A stretch of DNA of 64,000 nucleotides. Source: Gnetum montanum. Its lineage: Eukaryota; Streptophyta; Gnetopsida; Gnetales; Gnetaceae. Of this stretch, positions 9,941 to 22,013 are shown piece after piece; position 1 is the first letter of the stretch; each line of letters begins with the position of its first letter. The translations under genes were made by a program, and so were the position numbers. Below the pieces are notes generated by a model. It searched no databases and was not told where the DNA came from. It saw only the letters and a list, made by a program, of their open reading frames with translations. The DNA lies in NCBI GenBank assembly GCA_015680685.1, contig MNCI01017638.1, positions 292 to 64,291 on the forward strand, written 5' to 3'.

Positions 9941-11829
9941 GAATGAAAACTTGTCCGCGAGTTTCTTACAAAATATTGGGAAGGTATGGGATTATTGACT
10001 TGAATGACATTGATGGTGAATGGGGTGACATGTGAATGAATCATCATTACAGTACATGACAAAATTAGTGTTCATAACAACAAGAGTGAACACTAAACAC
10101 ATTTGACATCCAACCTTATTTGGCAGCTGAGAGAGAAGAGAGAAGAGAGAGAGAAAAGAAGAAGTTTGTTGCTATCGACGACAAGATTGTGCTTTTTGTT
10201 GTCCATCCATAAGTGCGTCATCAATCTTGTTCCTTGCATAACTACTCCAGCACCAGTCCATTCCAAGTGTTTCCTCTAGATCCAATCCATTGTTGTATGA
10301 TTGCCATCTGCACACACAACACACAATCTGATATTAGCAAGGATAAATGAATCACAATGCAGTTAATACCTTGCCTCAGTGTAAGGTCCATTGGCTGAGT
10401 TGTGATATGGCTAATGTGGATCTGGAGATATAATACTGGTGACTACCCGAGGTGTAGGGGTTAAGAGAAAATTGAAAAAAATGGACCAGGACCCCCATGA
10501 CTGAGAGCGAACCTCCAGTAGCGATAGAATGAAAAAAGATAAGGAATAAGAAAGATGGAGAAAAAGAAACAATGGCCATGTCAATAAAATGGATGTCAAA
10601 GACAGAAATGAGCAAAATAAATGGTGATTGTAGAAATGTTTAAGGAAAAGAAATTAACGGATGCACCAAATAGGAATGCTAGTGGGTCCTCCCCAAAGCA
10701 GGCTCATGCCTTTAATGCCCTGACAATCCCGCATTCAAAGAGTTCGTAGGCTCTGGAAATGCCATTTGGAAACAAGAGCTAAAGTCTTAACGATAAGAAT
10801 TTACCAAAAAGAAAATAATGCATTAACCAAAATATGGACAATTGATACAACCGACAATGAGGTGTATAATGGAGAAAGAATGATGGCAAGAAGAGAATGG
10901 AATGGAGTCTCAAAAACAAGGTGGTATATAGCCCCTTGTGTATTAATGGTTAATGTGACTTAGTAGATCTCATTCAAAATCCAGCCTCAGACAAACCACA
11001 TCCAGTGACTTCGCATTAATACATTTGGCCAATCCATCCACCTGAAGTAGCAAGAATGCTTCCACCAAAGAGTCACCACCATTGCGACGAAATGAGAAAG
11101 GATAAAGTAGGAAGCAATGAAGGGCCTTAGTTAGAGGGAACATGTTTGTTTAGTTTCATTACCAATGCTTGTAGCCCAGATGATTATTTTTTCTAAGGGG
11201 TGTGCTTTGAATTCTCACTATTTTTCTTTTGTTTTTGTGTTTTTGCGTGAGAACCACACCATGCAAAGACTTATTATTTTTATTTTTATTTACTTAGCTT
11301 CCTGATAATGGGGTAATGTCGGAACGGTAAGAAAAATTCAAGAAGAAAACATCCAAGCACACAAGAGAATGGCCAGCACAAATGCATCAAGTTCCCTTGA
11401 AGTCACACCCTTTTTAGTTCTTGAGTCCTTCCTTAGTTTGAGAAATGCCCAGTCATCGATTCGTTGATAGTTCTTATTATTGAGAAAGGGACTATACAGT
11501 TCCAAGCCAAGAGAGACCATAAAAATTCAAGGATGCATGGATGATGTTGACTCATTGCTTGTTATATCAAAAGAACCATATCAAAGTATCAACATCATAA
11601 CTTAAAGGTAAAAACCAAACATTAGGAATCAATAGAATACAATTCATACCATCATCAGGAGCACTTATTGGGTGACAAACCTAAACAAAATAAGTAAATA
11701 ATCACATAAATAAATGAAAGGGTATGAACGATGTTGCAAAACAAAAACTATGAAAGTTAAAGAAATTTGTAAAACAAAAATGTGTAAAACAAAAACTTAA
11801 AAAAAAAAAGAACTGAGGGCCTTGATTGA
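9941..11829 (-). other. 3' region of element B between integrase and 3' LTR
   Basis: About 1.9 kb with no convincing protein. It is homologous to 41460-42660 plus 45478-45622 in D, and in part to 29160-31100 in C. Near 10310 on the minus strand a pyrimidine/GT-rich acceptor-like sequence (TTGTGTGTGCAG) directly precedes ATGGCAATCATACAACAATG, at the position where C has an acceptor-like TTATAG before the ATG of its extra ORF. In B the frame ends after about 19 codons. A GA-rich run lies at 10131-10164. This fits a degenerate remnant of a spliced third ORF slot. Confidence 0.55.
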
Positions 11830-13249
11830 TCAACATAGGTGGCCATATCCCCCATGACTGAGTTGAAAGGAGGAGATCCAAAATAATGAGTGAGGTCGTC
11901 CTCTCTCAGAGGCATTATGTGCACCAGCTATTCTAAGTTCATGGAAGGGTTTGGTTTGTTGCACATTAACCAATAATCTCTTATCAGGGCTTTCAGGTTT
12001 GTATATGGTCATGGCTCCTAAGGGAAAGGTTGTGTGAATGATGTAAGGCCCTACCCACAATGTTTGAAATTTTGTGCATTGGGGCAAATGTGTGGGGTTC
12101 TAGTAAAATACCTTATCTCCTGGGTGGTACTTAACCTTTCAAATTTTGAAGTCATGACGTTGTTTGTTATGTGCCTTGTGCAATTCATTTGATAACAGGG
12201 CAACCAATTGATTTTCATCTAGCACGTTTAGAGTTGCCAATCTTTGTTTTTGTTCTAGATCAAGGTCAAGGTGGAGGTCACATGTCATGGATAGTGTATG
12301 GAGCTCGATTTGAATTGGAAGATTTGGAAGTTTTCCGTATACTAACTCATAGGGAGAGTAGCCTGTAGGGAGTTTCCAAGTGGAGTGGTATGCCTAGAGA
12401 GCATCGTTCAGTTTAGTGCTCCAATCTTGCCTATATTTGCTAATTGTCCTTGTTAATATTTTAGTAATCTCCTAATTAGTGACCTCAGCTTGGCCATTAG
12501 CTTGGGGGTGATAAGGTGTAGTCAATTTATGTTCAACCCCTAAGCGTTGCATCAACTTCTGAAAGGTTGCACCCTTGAAGTATGTTCCATTATCCGAGAT
12601 AAGTGCACACGGCACACCAAAAATATTTACCACTTGTTGTTGTACAAATCGTACAGCTGTAGATGATGTGTAGTCTTCTACAGCAGCTGCTTCAGCCCAT
12701 TTTGTTAGATAGTAAAAAACAACAATGATATAAGCTTTTCCATTGGACATTGGTGTAATGGGCCCCATAAAATATATTTTCCAAATGTTGAAGGGTTCCA
12801 AAGGTTGAATCCATTGTTGCGGACCCTCCATTCTACTAGTCATTCCTCCATCATGTTGACAGCGCTTATAGGATTAGACAAATTGATGGGTGTCCCGAAA
12901 TAGTGTTGGCCAGTAATATCCTGCAAGCAGGATCTTAATAGCCGTTTGTCTCCTTACATAGTGACCCCCACAAGGGCCCTCATGAGAATCTTGGAGAACT
13001 CTTAGTTGGTCCACATCGGGCACACACCATCGAACCAAGTCATCAGAACAGACTTTATAAAGTTGTCCATTGATCTCCATGAAGTACTTGGCTCTGTGAA
13101 GAAATTGTTGTTTCTTCTTGAAGTCCAGCTCCTGTGGTGTTTGTTGGGAAAGAAGATAGGTGAGAATGCTACTATACCAATTCATTCCCATGGGTACACT
13201 GGTAAAGAGGGCTTCATTAGGAAAATGATTGGATATGGTGTATTCATCC
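11830..13249 (-). pseudogene. Integrase of element B (decayed)
   Basis: Integrase inserts the element DNA copy into the genome. In order on the minus strand: the HHCC zinc-finger region (GGHYVRR...YYWPTLFRDTH, about 12860-13000), the catalytic core (about 12470-12843) with SDNGTYF and TTPYHPQANGQAEVTN, and a C-terminal domain ending near 11830 with GPYIIHTTFPLGAM. Damage is visible. The first HHCC cysteine is replaced by Tyr beside a stop codon. The first catalytic Asp is Tyr (VVFYYLTKW where relatives have VVVDY). The frame stops after EVTN and again in the C-terminal part. The second Asp and the Glu are kept. No chromodomain is seen. Confidence 0.9.
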
Positions 13250-13848
13250 TCTTTGCTGTCCCAGTGCAACTGAGATAAGTGATCTGCAACTACGTTCTCA
13301 GTGCCCTTTCGATCTATCATTGTTAGATCAAACTCTTGTAGGATTACTAGCCATCGTATAATACAAGGGCTAACCATTGGTTTGTTCATGAGGAACCTGA
13401 TTGCACTATGATTCATATGAATGTACACTTTTTAGTCTAACACATAGTTCCTAAACTTGTCCAGTGCAAACACTACAGCCATTAATTCTTTTTCTGTAGT
13501 CGTGTAGTTAAGTTGTGCATCGACGATACTCCTACTTGCACAGTGGATGTGGTAAGGATGCTTTTGGTCATCTAACTATGTAAGTACAGCTCCTAAAGCA
13601 TAATTGGATGTGTCAGTCATTATATGGAATGGTTTGGACTAGTCAGGGGCTTGTATAATGGGGGTTTCCACAAGCTTTTGTTTTAAAGTTTGGAATGCTC
13701 ATTCACATTCCCTAGTCCATTCAAATGGTGCATCCTTCTTTGTTAGTTCTACCAATGGTTTGGAAATCTTGGAGAAGTTCTCAATGAATCTCTGATAGTA
13801 GCCAGTGTGTCCAATGAATGACCGAATGTCTTTGATAGTTTCTGGTTG
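13250..13848 (-). pseudogene. RNase H domain of element B (decayed)
   Basis: Downstream of RT the frame reads KPFHIMTDTSNYALGAVLT, then TTTEKELMAVVFALDKFRNYVL, the Ty3/Gypsy RNase H signature (TDTS with the first Asp, then EKEL with Glu). It continues through MIDRKGTENVVADHLSQLHW with the last Asp. Several stops (after PD, T and VLD) sit where Trp or Gln codons occur in relatives. RNase H removes the RNA template and makes the plus-strand primers. Confidence 0.85.
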
Positions 13849-14832
13849 TTAGGTGATCCCTTGGATGACTCTAACTTTATCTGGATCTACCCCTATTCCT
13901 AACTGTGAAATCTTATGCCCAAGTACTACACCCTCTTGGACCATCAAATGGCTTTTTTGCCAGTTGAACCTTAAGTTGGTTTCTACACATCGTTTTAGCA
14001 CTTGCTCTAATTGGTCCAAGGCTTGATCAAAGCTTGTCCCATAAGTAGAGAAGTCGTCCATAAAGACTTCCACTCCATTCCCTATTTGTTGTTGGAATAT
14101 GCTTAGAACTAAACGTTGAAATGTGGCAGGAGCATTGCACGAGCCAAATGGCATTTGTTTATATGCAAACATTCCCCAAGGACTAGTGAACGTTGTTTTG
14201 GCTTGATCTTCTGGTGCTATCTGTATTTGGTTATATCCTCTATAACCATCCAGAAAACAATAATAGTGATGCCCTGCTATGGTGTCTAAGACTTGGTCAA
14301 TGAATGGCAACGGAAAGTGATCCTTGAATGTTGCCATGTTCAGTAGTGTAAAATCTATACACATCCTCCATTTGTCTTCCTTTTTAGGCATGATCACCAG
14401 GGGGCTAACCCATTTACCATCAGCAATGGGATATATGAACCCAGCCTTAAGAAGCTGTTCTATCTCTTCTTTTACTATTTGTTTCAATTTTGGGTTCAAT
14501 TGCCTCTACGGTTGTTTTCGAGGTTTCATGGAGGGGTCTATGTAGATCTGATGCTGGCATATCCTAGGATCTATTTTGGTTAACTCAAGGTATGACCAGG
14601 GAAAGACCTTTGACCACTTATTTATCACTTTCAGCAATCTTTCTTTTTGTTTGGGAACAAGTCTTGCATTGATGATCATTGGTTTTCCATTTTCGAGGGT
14701 CATATACTCCAGACTGGTGGGCAATGGTTTCAAATCTAGGGGCTCTTGTTTAAATCTCTCAGGAATTTCCAACTTCCCCCCAGTTGATGTTTTCGAGGTT
14801 AAGATTTGGAAGTTGGCAACAAACTTGCTCAA
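13849..14832 (-). pseudogene. Reverse transcriptase of element B
   Basis: The best-preserved domain in the window: one frame open from 14499 to 13849, with a stop at about 14503 separating it from the N-terminal lead (14832-14506). It shows LNPKLKQIVKEEIEQLLKAG, WVSPLVIMPKK, WRMCIDFTLLN, PLPFIDQVLD, YNQIQIAPEDQAKTTF and MPFGSCNAPATFQR. The active site is VFMDDFSTYG at about 14045-14075, with both catalytic Asp present and FMDDF in place of YIDD, as in Athila elements. Arg or Ser to Thr in DFTLLN (relatives have DFRLLN) is one visible missense change. The downstream thumb ends IGVDPDKVRVIQGIT. Confidence 0.93.
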
Positions 14833-15034
14833 GTGTGTCTATGCTTCCAATGTAAGCACTAGTTATTCCCTCAGTTAATTCCATGCATGTTATCGAGTTT
14901 CTTTCTTGATTAGCCATTAGCCACTGGGTGTCTTCTTGTCGTGTGGCTGCTACATAAAGGAACCTTTGTATATTAATTTCTTGTGCACACCGATTGCATG
15001 CAGGCAATGCTAAACTTCGCATAACCCATGATTT

Positions 15035-15706
15035 CTACACGTAATGGCACCCTATGTCACTGTATGCGATGCATGGAACTTTCTTCTTCTTGATCTTTCC
15101 AAAAGTGTTCTTCTTGGATATTTCCAGGGAAAGATCGTAGATTCCTAGGTGTGCATCTATAGTACTTAGCCATGCTCTTTCCATTATTATTAGGAAGTCC
15201 CCCTTACTGTTGTTTACTTGTATCACTAGGAAATCAGCTGGATACGACCACCCACATACAGTGGTAACGATGTCCTCCACCAGTCCCAAGTGGACAGTGA
15301 TGGATTAGTTGGCCAGATCTAGTCAAATGTTACTCTTCCTTAATGGAGGTAGGTTCTAGGCTTTGTACATCTCCTATAACATTAGGTTGACTCTGGAACC
15401 TGAGTCTAGAAGAGCTTTACATGGTTCATTCCCAGTGACTTGGAGATAGATTAGAGGACTTCCAGGATCAGAGAATTTCTTGGGAAGGTGGCCCACCTTA
15501 ATCCAGTTAGTAACGACATGTGTTAACATAATCGTGTGCTTTAAGCTTAATTTTTGGATTGAAGGAGGTCCCAAAACCTTATTTGGTATGGAGGTGTTTA
15601 GATGTTCAACCGCTTGTGATGGTGAGGGCTTAGTTGGATTGTTGGTTTTGAAGAAAGGTCTTTTTGGCATAAGATTGTTAGAACCAATTGATGGTTGAGG
15701 ATTCAT
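15035..15706 (-). pseudogene. Aspartic protease region of element B
   Basis: The minus-strand frame 15706-15374 begins MNPQPSIGSNNLMPKRPFF and ends with the retropepsin active site KALLDSGSRVNLM, whose Asp-Ser-Gly is intact. After two stops the same frame resumes as GLVEDIVTTVCGWSYPADFL. It ends in the second retropepsin motif IIMERAWLSTIDA, where D has IIMGRAWL, so the conserved Gly has become Glu. The linker to RT (15022-14759) carries ITSAYIGSIDTLEQV, shared with D. The protease would cut Gag-Pol into its parts. Confidence 0.85.
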
Positions 15707-15787
15707 AGCCCTTGTGACATTGGGTTGCTGTGGTTGAGNCTGGTTAAGGATTCATAGCCCTTGTGACATTGGGTTGCTGTGGTTGAG
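15693..15787. other. Single-N contig join (15739) with 46-bp overlap duplication
   Basis: 15693-15738 and 15742-15787 are the same sequence with one difference. The duplication falls in the gag-protease hinge of B and creates an artificial repeat of the NPQ-x-NVTRA reading. Confidence 0.85.
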
Positions 15788-18108
15788 TGGGGAATACCCC
15801 TTGCATTGTTAGAGTGGGTGGTAATGGAGCTATCGGTGTGAGAGTTGCAGATGGATTTGGAGGATTGTATGCATGTGGTGTGCCTCTCCCAGGAGAAGGA
15901 GTCATGGGAGAGGCACACCACGTGACTGACAGCAATTGTAGTGACGTTGTCAGGTCGCATGATCGACAAAGTCACTTGGAGAGACTGGTTGCTGCACGTA
16001 ATAGCCATATGGATCCGATTGCTGGTAAGGGTATTGTTGCGTAGGCGGTGGCATCCCCCATGACTGTGGGCATTCCCACTACTGGTGTTGCTCAATACAT
16101 TGTGGTAGAGTGCCACTTGGATAATATGTTAATGGTTGGTGAAACTGCCTTGGGTTACCTTGGGGATAAGGTAACCGTCAGGGTGCTTTCCGTTTGTTAA
16201 GTCATGGGTTAAGTGCATACACCCCAAACTCTTGTAGATGTGAGATTACTGGGCAACATCCCTGAGGATGGTCATATTGGCATATCTCACATCCGCTGTC
16301 ATTGTATGTATCAGAATCCAAAACCTCTTCAGTGATAGCCATTTTACCCTTACTTTTGTTACGTGCATGGTCCAAATCCCTCTTTTTCTTTCTATCATGG
16401 TCACCACTTCACTCCTTAGACTCCTCTACGATTTTGAGAACGGTTTCAAATCTACTATCTAAGGAGTTCCAAATTTGATCTACCTTGGCTGACACTTCTA
16501 TTAGTTTCTGGAGTGGCAAGGTTTTCCTATTCACCATCTCTACAAGTGGTGACTCTTCCTACTCCTCACAAAATCTCACTTCCCCTTTTTGGAGGGAAGG
16601 ATCGCGGTTGTACTCTTCCACACTTTCTCTCTTATGTAGCTCTCCTTCTTCCTTAGCTACTTGCTCTAGCAATCTATGGATCTGATGGGACCTAAGCTTT
16701 GATAATCTCCCTTGGGCATATGTTCCAAGGGTTCTTCTAGTTTCATGCCTAAGTCCATCTACGAGATGGCGTAGTTAATCCTGCTACGAGTAACCATGGC
16801 CCAGGACATGATGTAGTAGTGCATAATATCAGCCCATGGTAACATCTAAGGGTTCATGAGTTCCCTGCTTCCATCCTTGGATTTGCTTTCGCAGGTTGGA
16901 CACCCGAGAGTATGTTTGATAATTATCGTTAAACAGTTCTAGCATCGTACTCTACCTTCGAATGGATTCCAGTTCTAAGGACTGGTGCCAGCTTTCTGCT
17001 TCTTTTACTAGTATCCTTGGGAACAACTTTAATTTTTGCCACTTGTTCTTGATTTTCTGCAAGACACATGCATCATGAAATGCTCGTAAGTGGTTTTGAG
17101 GATCAACCTTGTATCCCCCTTCAAATCGTGGGATATTATTCATGTCTAGTCTCTTGATCCTGCTATCTTTTTGGTGCCTTGTGGGTATTCTTATGGCCTT
17201 TGTGATGTCTAACATGCTTTAGGTTGCCAATAGGGGTTCTTTGTGGTCACTTCTCTCATAGCGTTTGTGATGTCTACATGGTTCACTACTTTCCCTTCTT
17301 CCATGCCGTGATTCTCTAGAGTGCCCTTGTCCTTGCTCTCGACTCTCTTGTCGAGGTTTCTTACTTTGCTTACCCTTATCCTCATGGTTAGGTTCCTTAT
17401 GACTGCATCTTGATGTTGAAGGAGAGGCTGAATGTGATGATGAATGTGGCCATGATGATGTTTTCTACCCTCTCTTCAGTGGTCTTGACCCCGAGCGTGA
17501 TGACGATCAGAATGCTTGCCCTTATTTTGTGTTTGTGTTCCCTCGTTGAACACTTGGTGTTTGTGGGGATCAGAACTGGGTTTGTGAATCATGGAGTGAA
17601 GGTTCTGATACACCACCTCCTCACCATCATTAGGAGGGGGAACATTGTTTTGTGGAGAACCCATCGAAATAGGTTCACCATGCTCAATTTCGCTTAAGAC
17701 GGGTGGAGTGTTACGAGGTCCTTTGCCCTTCAAAGATGTGTGGTAACTCTCTTGTTGCAAGTCCCGTTGACGTTGCGCTTCTGTGGGATGGTAGTCACTT
17801 GTGTCATAATCACATGCAACATACTCCACATATAATTGTGACATGCCTATTCGTGCAAGAGCACGAAGGAGCATGTTGGGGGCTGCTTGGTCTGGAGGCA
17901 ACACTATGTTACCCTCCAAGTCTCTCTAACACATTTGTTCATCTTGATGGAGAATAAAGGTAAAGTCAGGTATATACTCATCATGATGAATATATACCAC
18001 ATGGAATTGTTGAGGAATTGGTAGATTTTGGTTATGTGTGTTATGCCACCGACTGTCTCTTGTGTTGTTCCTAGGCGGTGAAGTGCTTTTGTGCAAAGAA
18101 GAAGACAT
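15707..18108 (-). pseudogene. Gag of element B (decayed)
   Basis: Starts at an ATG at 18108 (MSSSLHKSTSPPRNNTRD). A stop after DEQMC is followed by an open run RDLEGNIVLPPDQAAPNML. The retrotransposon Gag core lies at about 16650-17215: IPRFEGGYKVDPQNHLRAFH, then LKLFPRILVKEAESWHQSLE and TMLELFNDNY. A charged linker (KKKRDLDHARNKSKGK) precedes a Tyr/Gln/Pro-rich tail. No CCHC zinc knuckle is visible. In-frame stops interrupt the core and linker, mostly at sites where D keeps Trp, Gln or Arg. It would have formed the particle shell. Confidence 0.85.
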
Positions 18109-18234
18109 TTTTGTCTTGTTCGGTGTGCTATTTACTGTTATCTTATTTTTCTTTTGATCAACCCTAAGGGTTTGTTCTAGCTCCCAATGATGTGAATGAT
18201 TTCCTATGTTCTACGTAGTGCACAAACAACTAAG

Positions 18235-18252
18235 TCCCCGAGAACGGTGCCA
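18235..18252 (-). other. Primer-binding site of element B (tRNA-Asp type)
   Basis: Minus strand TGGCACCGTTCTCGGGGA, one base inside the 5' LTR. It matches the complement of plant tRNA-Asp with three differences. Confidence 0.8.
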
Positions 18253-18253
18253 A

Positions 18254-19016
18254 TGATGAGTGGCGAGGTACCCCTACACTCAACCATACGAATACGAGCA
18301 TCTCACGTGTGATCCGGTCGAACTTCAAGCACTAAGTGCTTATGTGCCCTAATGGAATACTTAAGGTTAATCAATCATAGTCTTCCCAGACTTACTTGTA
18401 TTGTCATGGTTGTATGGTTAAGTAAGTTTGAGGTGTATGATTTTTATGTCTTTTATCTTTTTAATGCCTATGCTAGTAGGGAAAGGTGAAGAGAACTAAT
18501 TAACTAATTTCCATTAACTATTCATTAGCTAAGCTTTAATTATCCTAGCATCAGTATCTGTTCCCACTTGCCGCACACACCTTGAACCATTGCAACACTA
18601 CTGGGATTACCAAACGCTACTCGTTACTGGGTTACCAAGCGTTACACACATTCTCAAAGCGGTCGTACTGAATGCACTTAACTAGGAGAGTCAAGGGTTG
18701 AGAGAGATTAATTATCTAGGAAAGCATTTAAACATTTAACAATAATTAAATCCTATTTAGCTTAGTCCATATGCTACAAGGTTTATCAGAAAGTTCATCT
18801 TTATTTCCATACACAAATGTGTGCTCAGGTACAATTTGCTTGAATAAAGATCCGTTCAATTTGAGATTCCTACTGTGGGCACATGGAAATTATTCTAACT
18901 CTGCAATGGTAAAAATGCTATAGTTTGGCTAAGAGACTAACTCTAGATGATTGAACAAGGGAAAATCACCTCTTATTTATAGGCATGATGGTAGGCTGCG
19001 ATATCGCGGCTCATCA
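18254..19016 (-). repeat. 5' LTR of element B
   Basis: 763 bp with TGATGAG/CTCATCA ends. The minus strand reads U3 with a half palindrome (GCCGCGATATCGC), TATA CTATAAATAAG at 18972-18982, an AATAAA cluster near 18800-18850, then a long U5. It lacks the pyruvate-carrier insert of the 3' LTR. Confidence 0.95.
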
Positions 19017-19021
19017 CTTAC
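19017..19021. repeat. Target-site duplication of element B, right arm (CTTAC)
   Basis: Exact match to 8418-8422. Confidence 0.95.
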
Positions 19022-22013
19022 TCTAAGAGGAAAATGATGGATGAGCAAGCTTATAGGTGAAATGATGATGCAAGAATGCTAAATGGACTCAATGTAGAAC
19101 TTCAATTGATGGAATGCACACATAATGTAAATTTATCTATCCCCTTTTCTTCTACAATCATTGGTAAACCAAACATATATTTAGCAAGGAGATGGATCTT
19201 GTGCCACATTTGGGGAAGGTACTGCTACCTTATCCATGGTGGGGTCTGGTGAGCCTAGACTTTAAGGTACAATCTCTAGAAATCTAGACGAGTGCTTGGT
19301 TGTGGTTTAGAAAAAGGTTTGCTATTGAGGGATCCTATGACCATTGAAATGGATATTAATTAATTGATTTGGATCATGTTTTTATGCTTTCCTTACTTGA
19401 TCACATTGGTTAAAAGAAGTTCATGATTTTGTGAACATATGCTTACCACATTGACATTATGTGTGAGCTACTTGATTCATTAAATGCATGCTAAGGACTC
19501 TAGGTGGTGACCTAACACTCTAAGTATCTCTAAAGAATTAATTTATCTAAAGTTATAACACTCTCATCTTTTCAAAAATGAGAGAAAGGAAAAATAAAAA
19601 TTAATTAAATTAAGAAATATTAAAAAATTAATTTGAAAACAACAAAAGAAAAAGCAAAAGAAAAAAAGAAAAGAGGATAAGAAGATGAAGATATAAGCAA
19701 TGAATATTTTATTGTATTCTTAGCTCATATAAATGAGTAACATTACCATATTGAGCTAGAGATCTTTTGGTTACTCACAATTCCAAAAAGATGAATTGTT
19801 TCTATGCCCTTATAAGTGCTAGTTTTACCATTTGGGCAAGGTATTTTATCTATTACTAATTTACTAGGTTACTTGAAAGGACCAAAAAAGTATAATTCTA
19901 TGACCATCAATTATTATGCTACCCTAGTTCTAGTAGCATTAAAGGCCTAGATGTTGCTCATAGAGGGAACTTTGGTAAAGTCAAATGCTACTATTAATCA
20001 AGTTATGGTCCAAGGATCAAAGATTTATTTGCCTATGATGGAACATTTCCATGTTTATTTTTCATCTAAAGTACAATGTGTGGATTTGATTATTTAGAGT
20101 AGTCAAAGTGATTGAATAGAGATTTCTGGTGATGTTAAATTAAAATCAAATCAAATTTTTGGACTTCTAATGAGTTTGAAACACTTCACTTAATCTAGAT
20201 TTATTAATGCTTAGACAATAGAATAATTAGGACTAGATGACATTGGAAGTGATGATATTACTTTGCATCTTTGAAGGAAGACTTGGAGGTTTATCTACTT
20301 AGGTGAGTCATGGTAAAGTAAACCATGAAAAGAACTTGTATGGAGTATGGTAAATGCTTCCATACTCCAATGAGCTAATTGAATTGTTGACTAGGAATTC
20401 AAAAATGTTATAATTCTCTTTCTCATCATTGTTCATTCAAGTTCTTCATGTTTCTCTTTCTTGCTACATCATCTCTAGTTCATTGTTGTGTGTGCAGGAA
20501 GTTAACTATAGTAAAGTAGAGGATGAGATTTGATCATTTGATGGATTGACTCACATTTAATGCTTATGTCTCACTAGTTGTTGTGAATCCATGGGTATTT
20601 CTTTAATGACATTCACAAGAGTAAGAAGGTTGAAGCCTCCTATGGGAAGGATTCACTTGTAAATTCTTGGTAGCTTAGCATTGTAAGTAAACAAGCTTAA
20701 TGTTTAATTTCCTACAGGATGTAGTGGTTGCATTGCATAAATCACTTAATTGTTCTCATGCTCAAGTAGCGATGACTCTATTAATGTTAATGGTTAACTA
20801 GGACATTTATTTCCTTCTTGTATTTCATTACTTTTTTAATTTATAGCTTTAACTTTAAATATTTATTTTATTTTAATCCTATCTAATCCCTTGCATTTGT
20901 TTCTCTTTTTCATTCTAGGACTTTGATGATGGCATTTTATGATTTTCCAAGTTTTGGATTTGTTACAACATTATGCATGGTTATTAGATTATTCAAAATA
21001 TTTTTTCTATGCCTTATGGATCTTATTTTTGGGTGCTTGTGTAGAATTTTATTTTTTTTCATTTTATTTTAGCTTATTATTGTTTAAATTAAAAATCAAA
21101 TTATTTTTTAAAAATAATTAGATAAAAATATTTAATAATACTAATAAGTAATAAATAAAATAAATATGTATCAATAGTTGTAATTAAATAATAATAATAA
21201 TATTAGAATTAAACATACATACATGCATGCATCCATACATATAGATAATAAAAATGAAAAAATAAATATAAATAGATATAAATAAATAAAATATTTTATT
21301 TTTCCTCTTTCCTCTTCATTTTATTTTTTTTGGGGTAGTTTTCCTTTGTTTTTGATCATTTTCTCTATTTTCTTAAACTATTGCTTGCCTAAGTAATTGA
21401 ATTCTTATTGTTTTCATCATTATACCCTTGTTTGTGGTAACACATATGTTTCTTGTCCAAGTGAGGTGTCTTGTACCTTAGTTGTGAAGAAGGGTTAAAA
21501 CTTGACTGTGATAATATTTCACATGTTATCTATGGGTTTTATAATATTTTCTTGATACTAGTGCCCTTTCTTACATAATCAACTAATCTTTCACAACCAT
21601 AATCTCATCATCAAATTTCTTTTCTAAGGTTACAATCTAATTATTTTGGCTTTCATACAAAGCTTCTTAAGATTCTAGCAACCATGGTAGCTCTTAATGT
21701 TCATCTCAAAGCTCTTGGTTGACAAGTTGGGGATCATTAACAACATCCTCAAGTCATTCCACCTGGTTTCTCAACACAAATTTTTAAGTTAGAGTAAGTT
21801 TGTGTTTTATGCTAGAGCCCAACTTTAGAAGAAAAGGAACTTTCATTGGATCCACTAGCTCTTGAATCATATGATCTTTCTTAGCTATGGGTATTCTACA
21901 CATGATGATGCTGTATACGTGCAATAAAAGGCTTCATAGTTCTTGCAACTTTTGAGGGGATTCATCAATATCCGCTTCACCAGCCATCTTAACATCTCAT
22001 TTTCATATACATT
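19022..22013. other. Unassigned AT-rich DNA between elements B and C
   Basis: I see no supported gene. 19741-20300 reads on the plus strand as peptide-like runs (for example YLKGPKKYNSMTINYYATLV) broken by stops, possibly an old retroelement relic of unknown type. 21212-21243 is a short ACAT/ATGC simple repeat. This would be the insertion target of both B (left) and C (right). Confidence 0.5.
21212..21243. repeat. ACAT/ATGC simple repeat
   Basis: Degenerate tetranucleotide run ACATACATACATGCATGCAT followed by CCATACATA. Confidence 0.8.

Larger units (their letters stand above)
8423..19016 (-). mobile_element. Element B: full-length Athila-like Ty3/Gypsy retrotransposon
   Basis: This is a complete but dead element of about 10.6 kb on the minus strand. 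It is bounded by TGATGAG/CTCATCA LTRs and a perfect CTTAC target duplication. In transcriptional order it has the 5' LTR (right), primer site, gag, protease, RT, RNase H, integrase, about 1.9 kb of mostly non-coding 3' region, polypurine tract and 3' LTR (left). The order RT, RNase H, integrase is that of Ty3/Gypsy, and the FMDDF form of the RT active site is typical of Athila. The 3' LTR is enlarged by a captured host gene segment absent from the 5' LTR. Differences between the two LTRs are mostly transitions. Confidence 0.95.

Noticed and set aside
10376-10615. Two overlapping minus-strand frames in B's spacer, also readable in D at 42511-42738
   Set aside because: The similarity reflects homologous spacer DNA; the frames are not maintained in C and overlap each other in different registers.
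11338-11520. 60-residue frame starting MVSLGLELYSPFLNNK, partly conserved in D
   Set aside because: D has a frameshift after about 12 residues and C has several stops, so conservation is at the DNA level only.
12171-15698. Plus-strand frames inside element B (for example 13006-13278 and 14576-14878)
   Set aside because: They are antisense shadows of integrase, RNase H, RT and protease.
15787-16044. Plus-strand frame MGNTPCIVRVGGNGAIGVRV
   Set aside because: Antisense shadow of the Pro/Tyr-rich gag tail of B.
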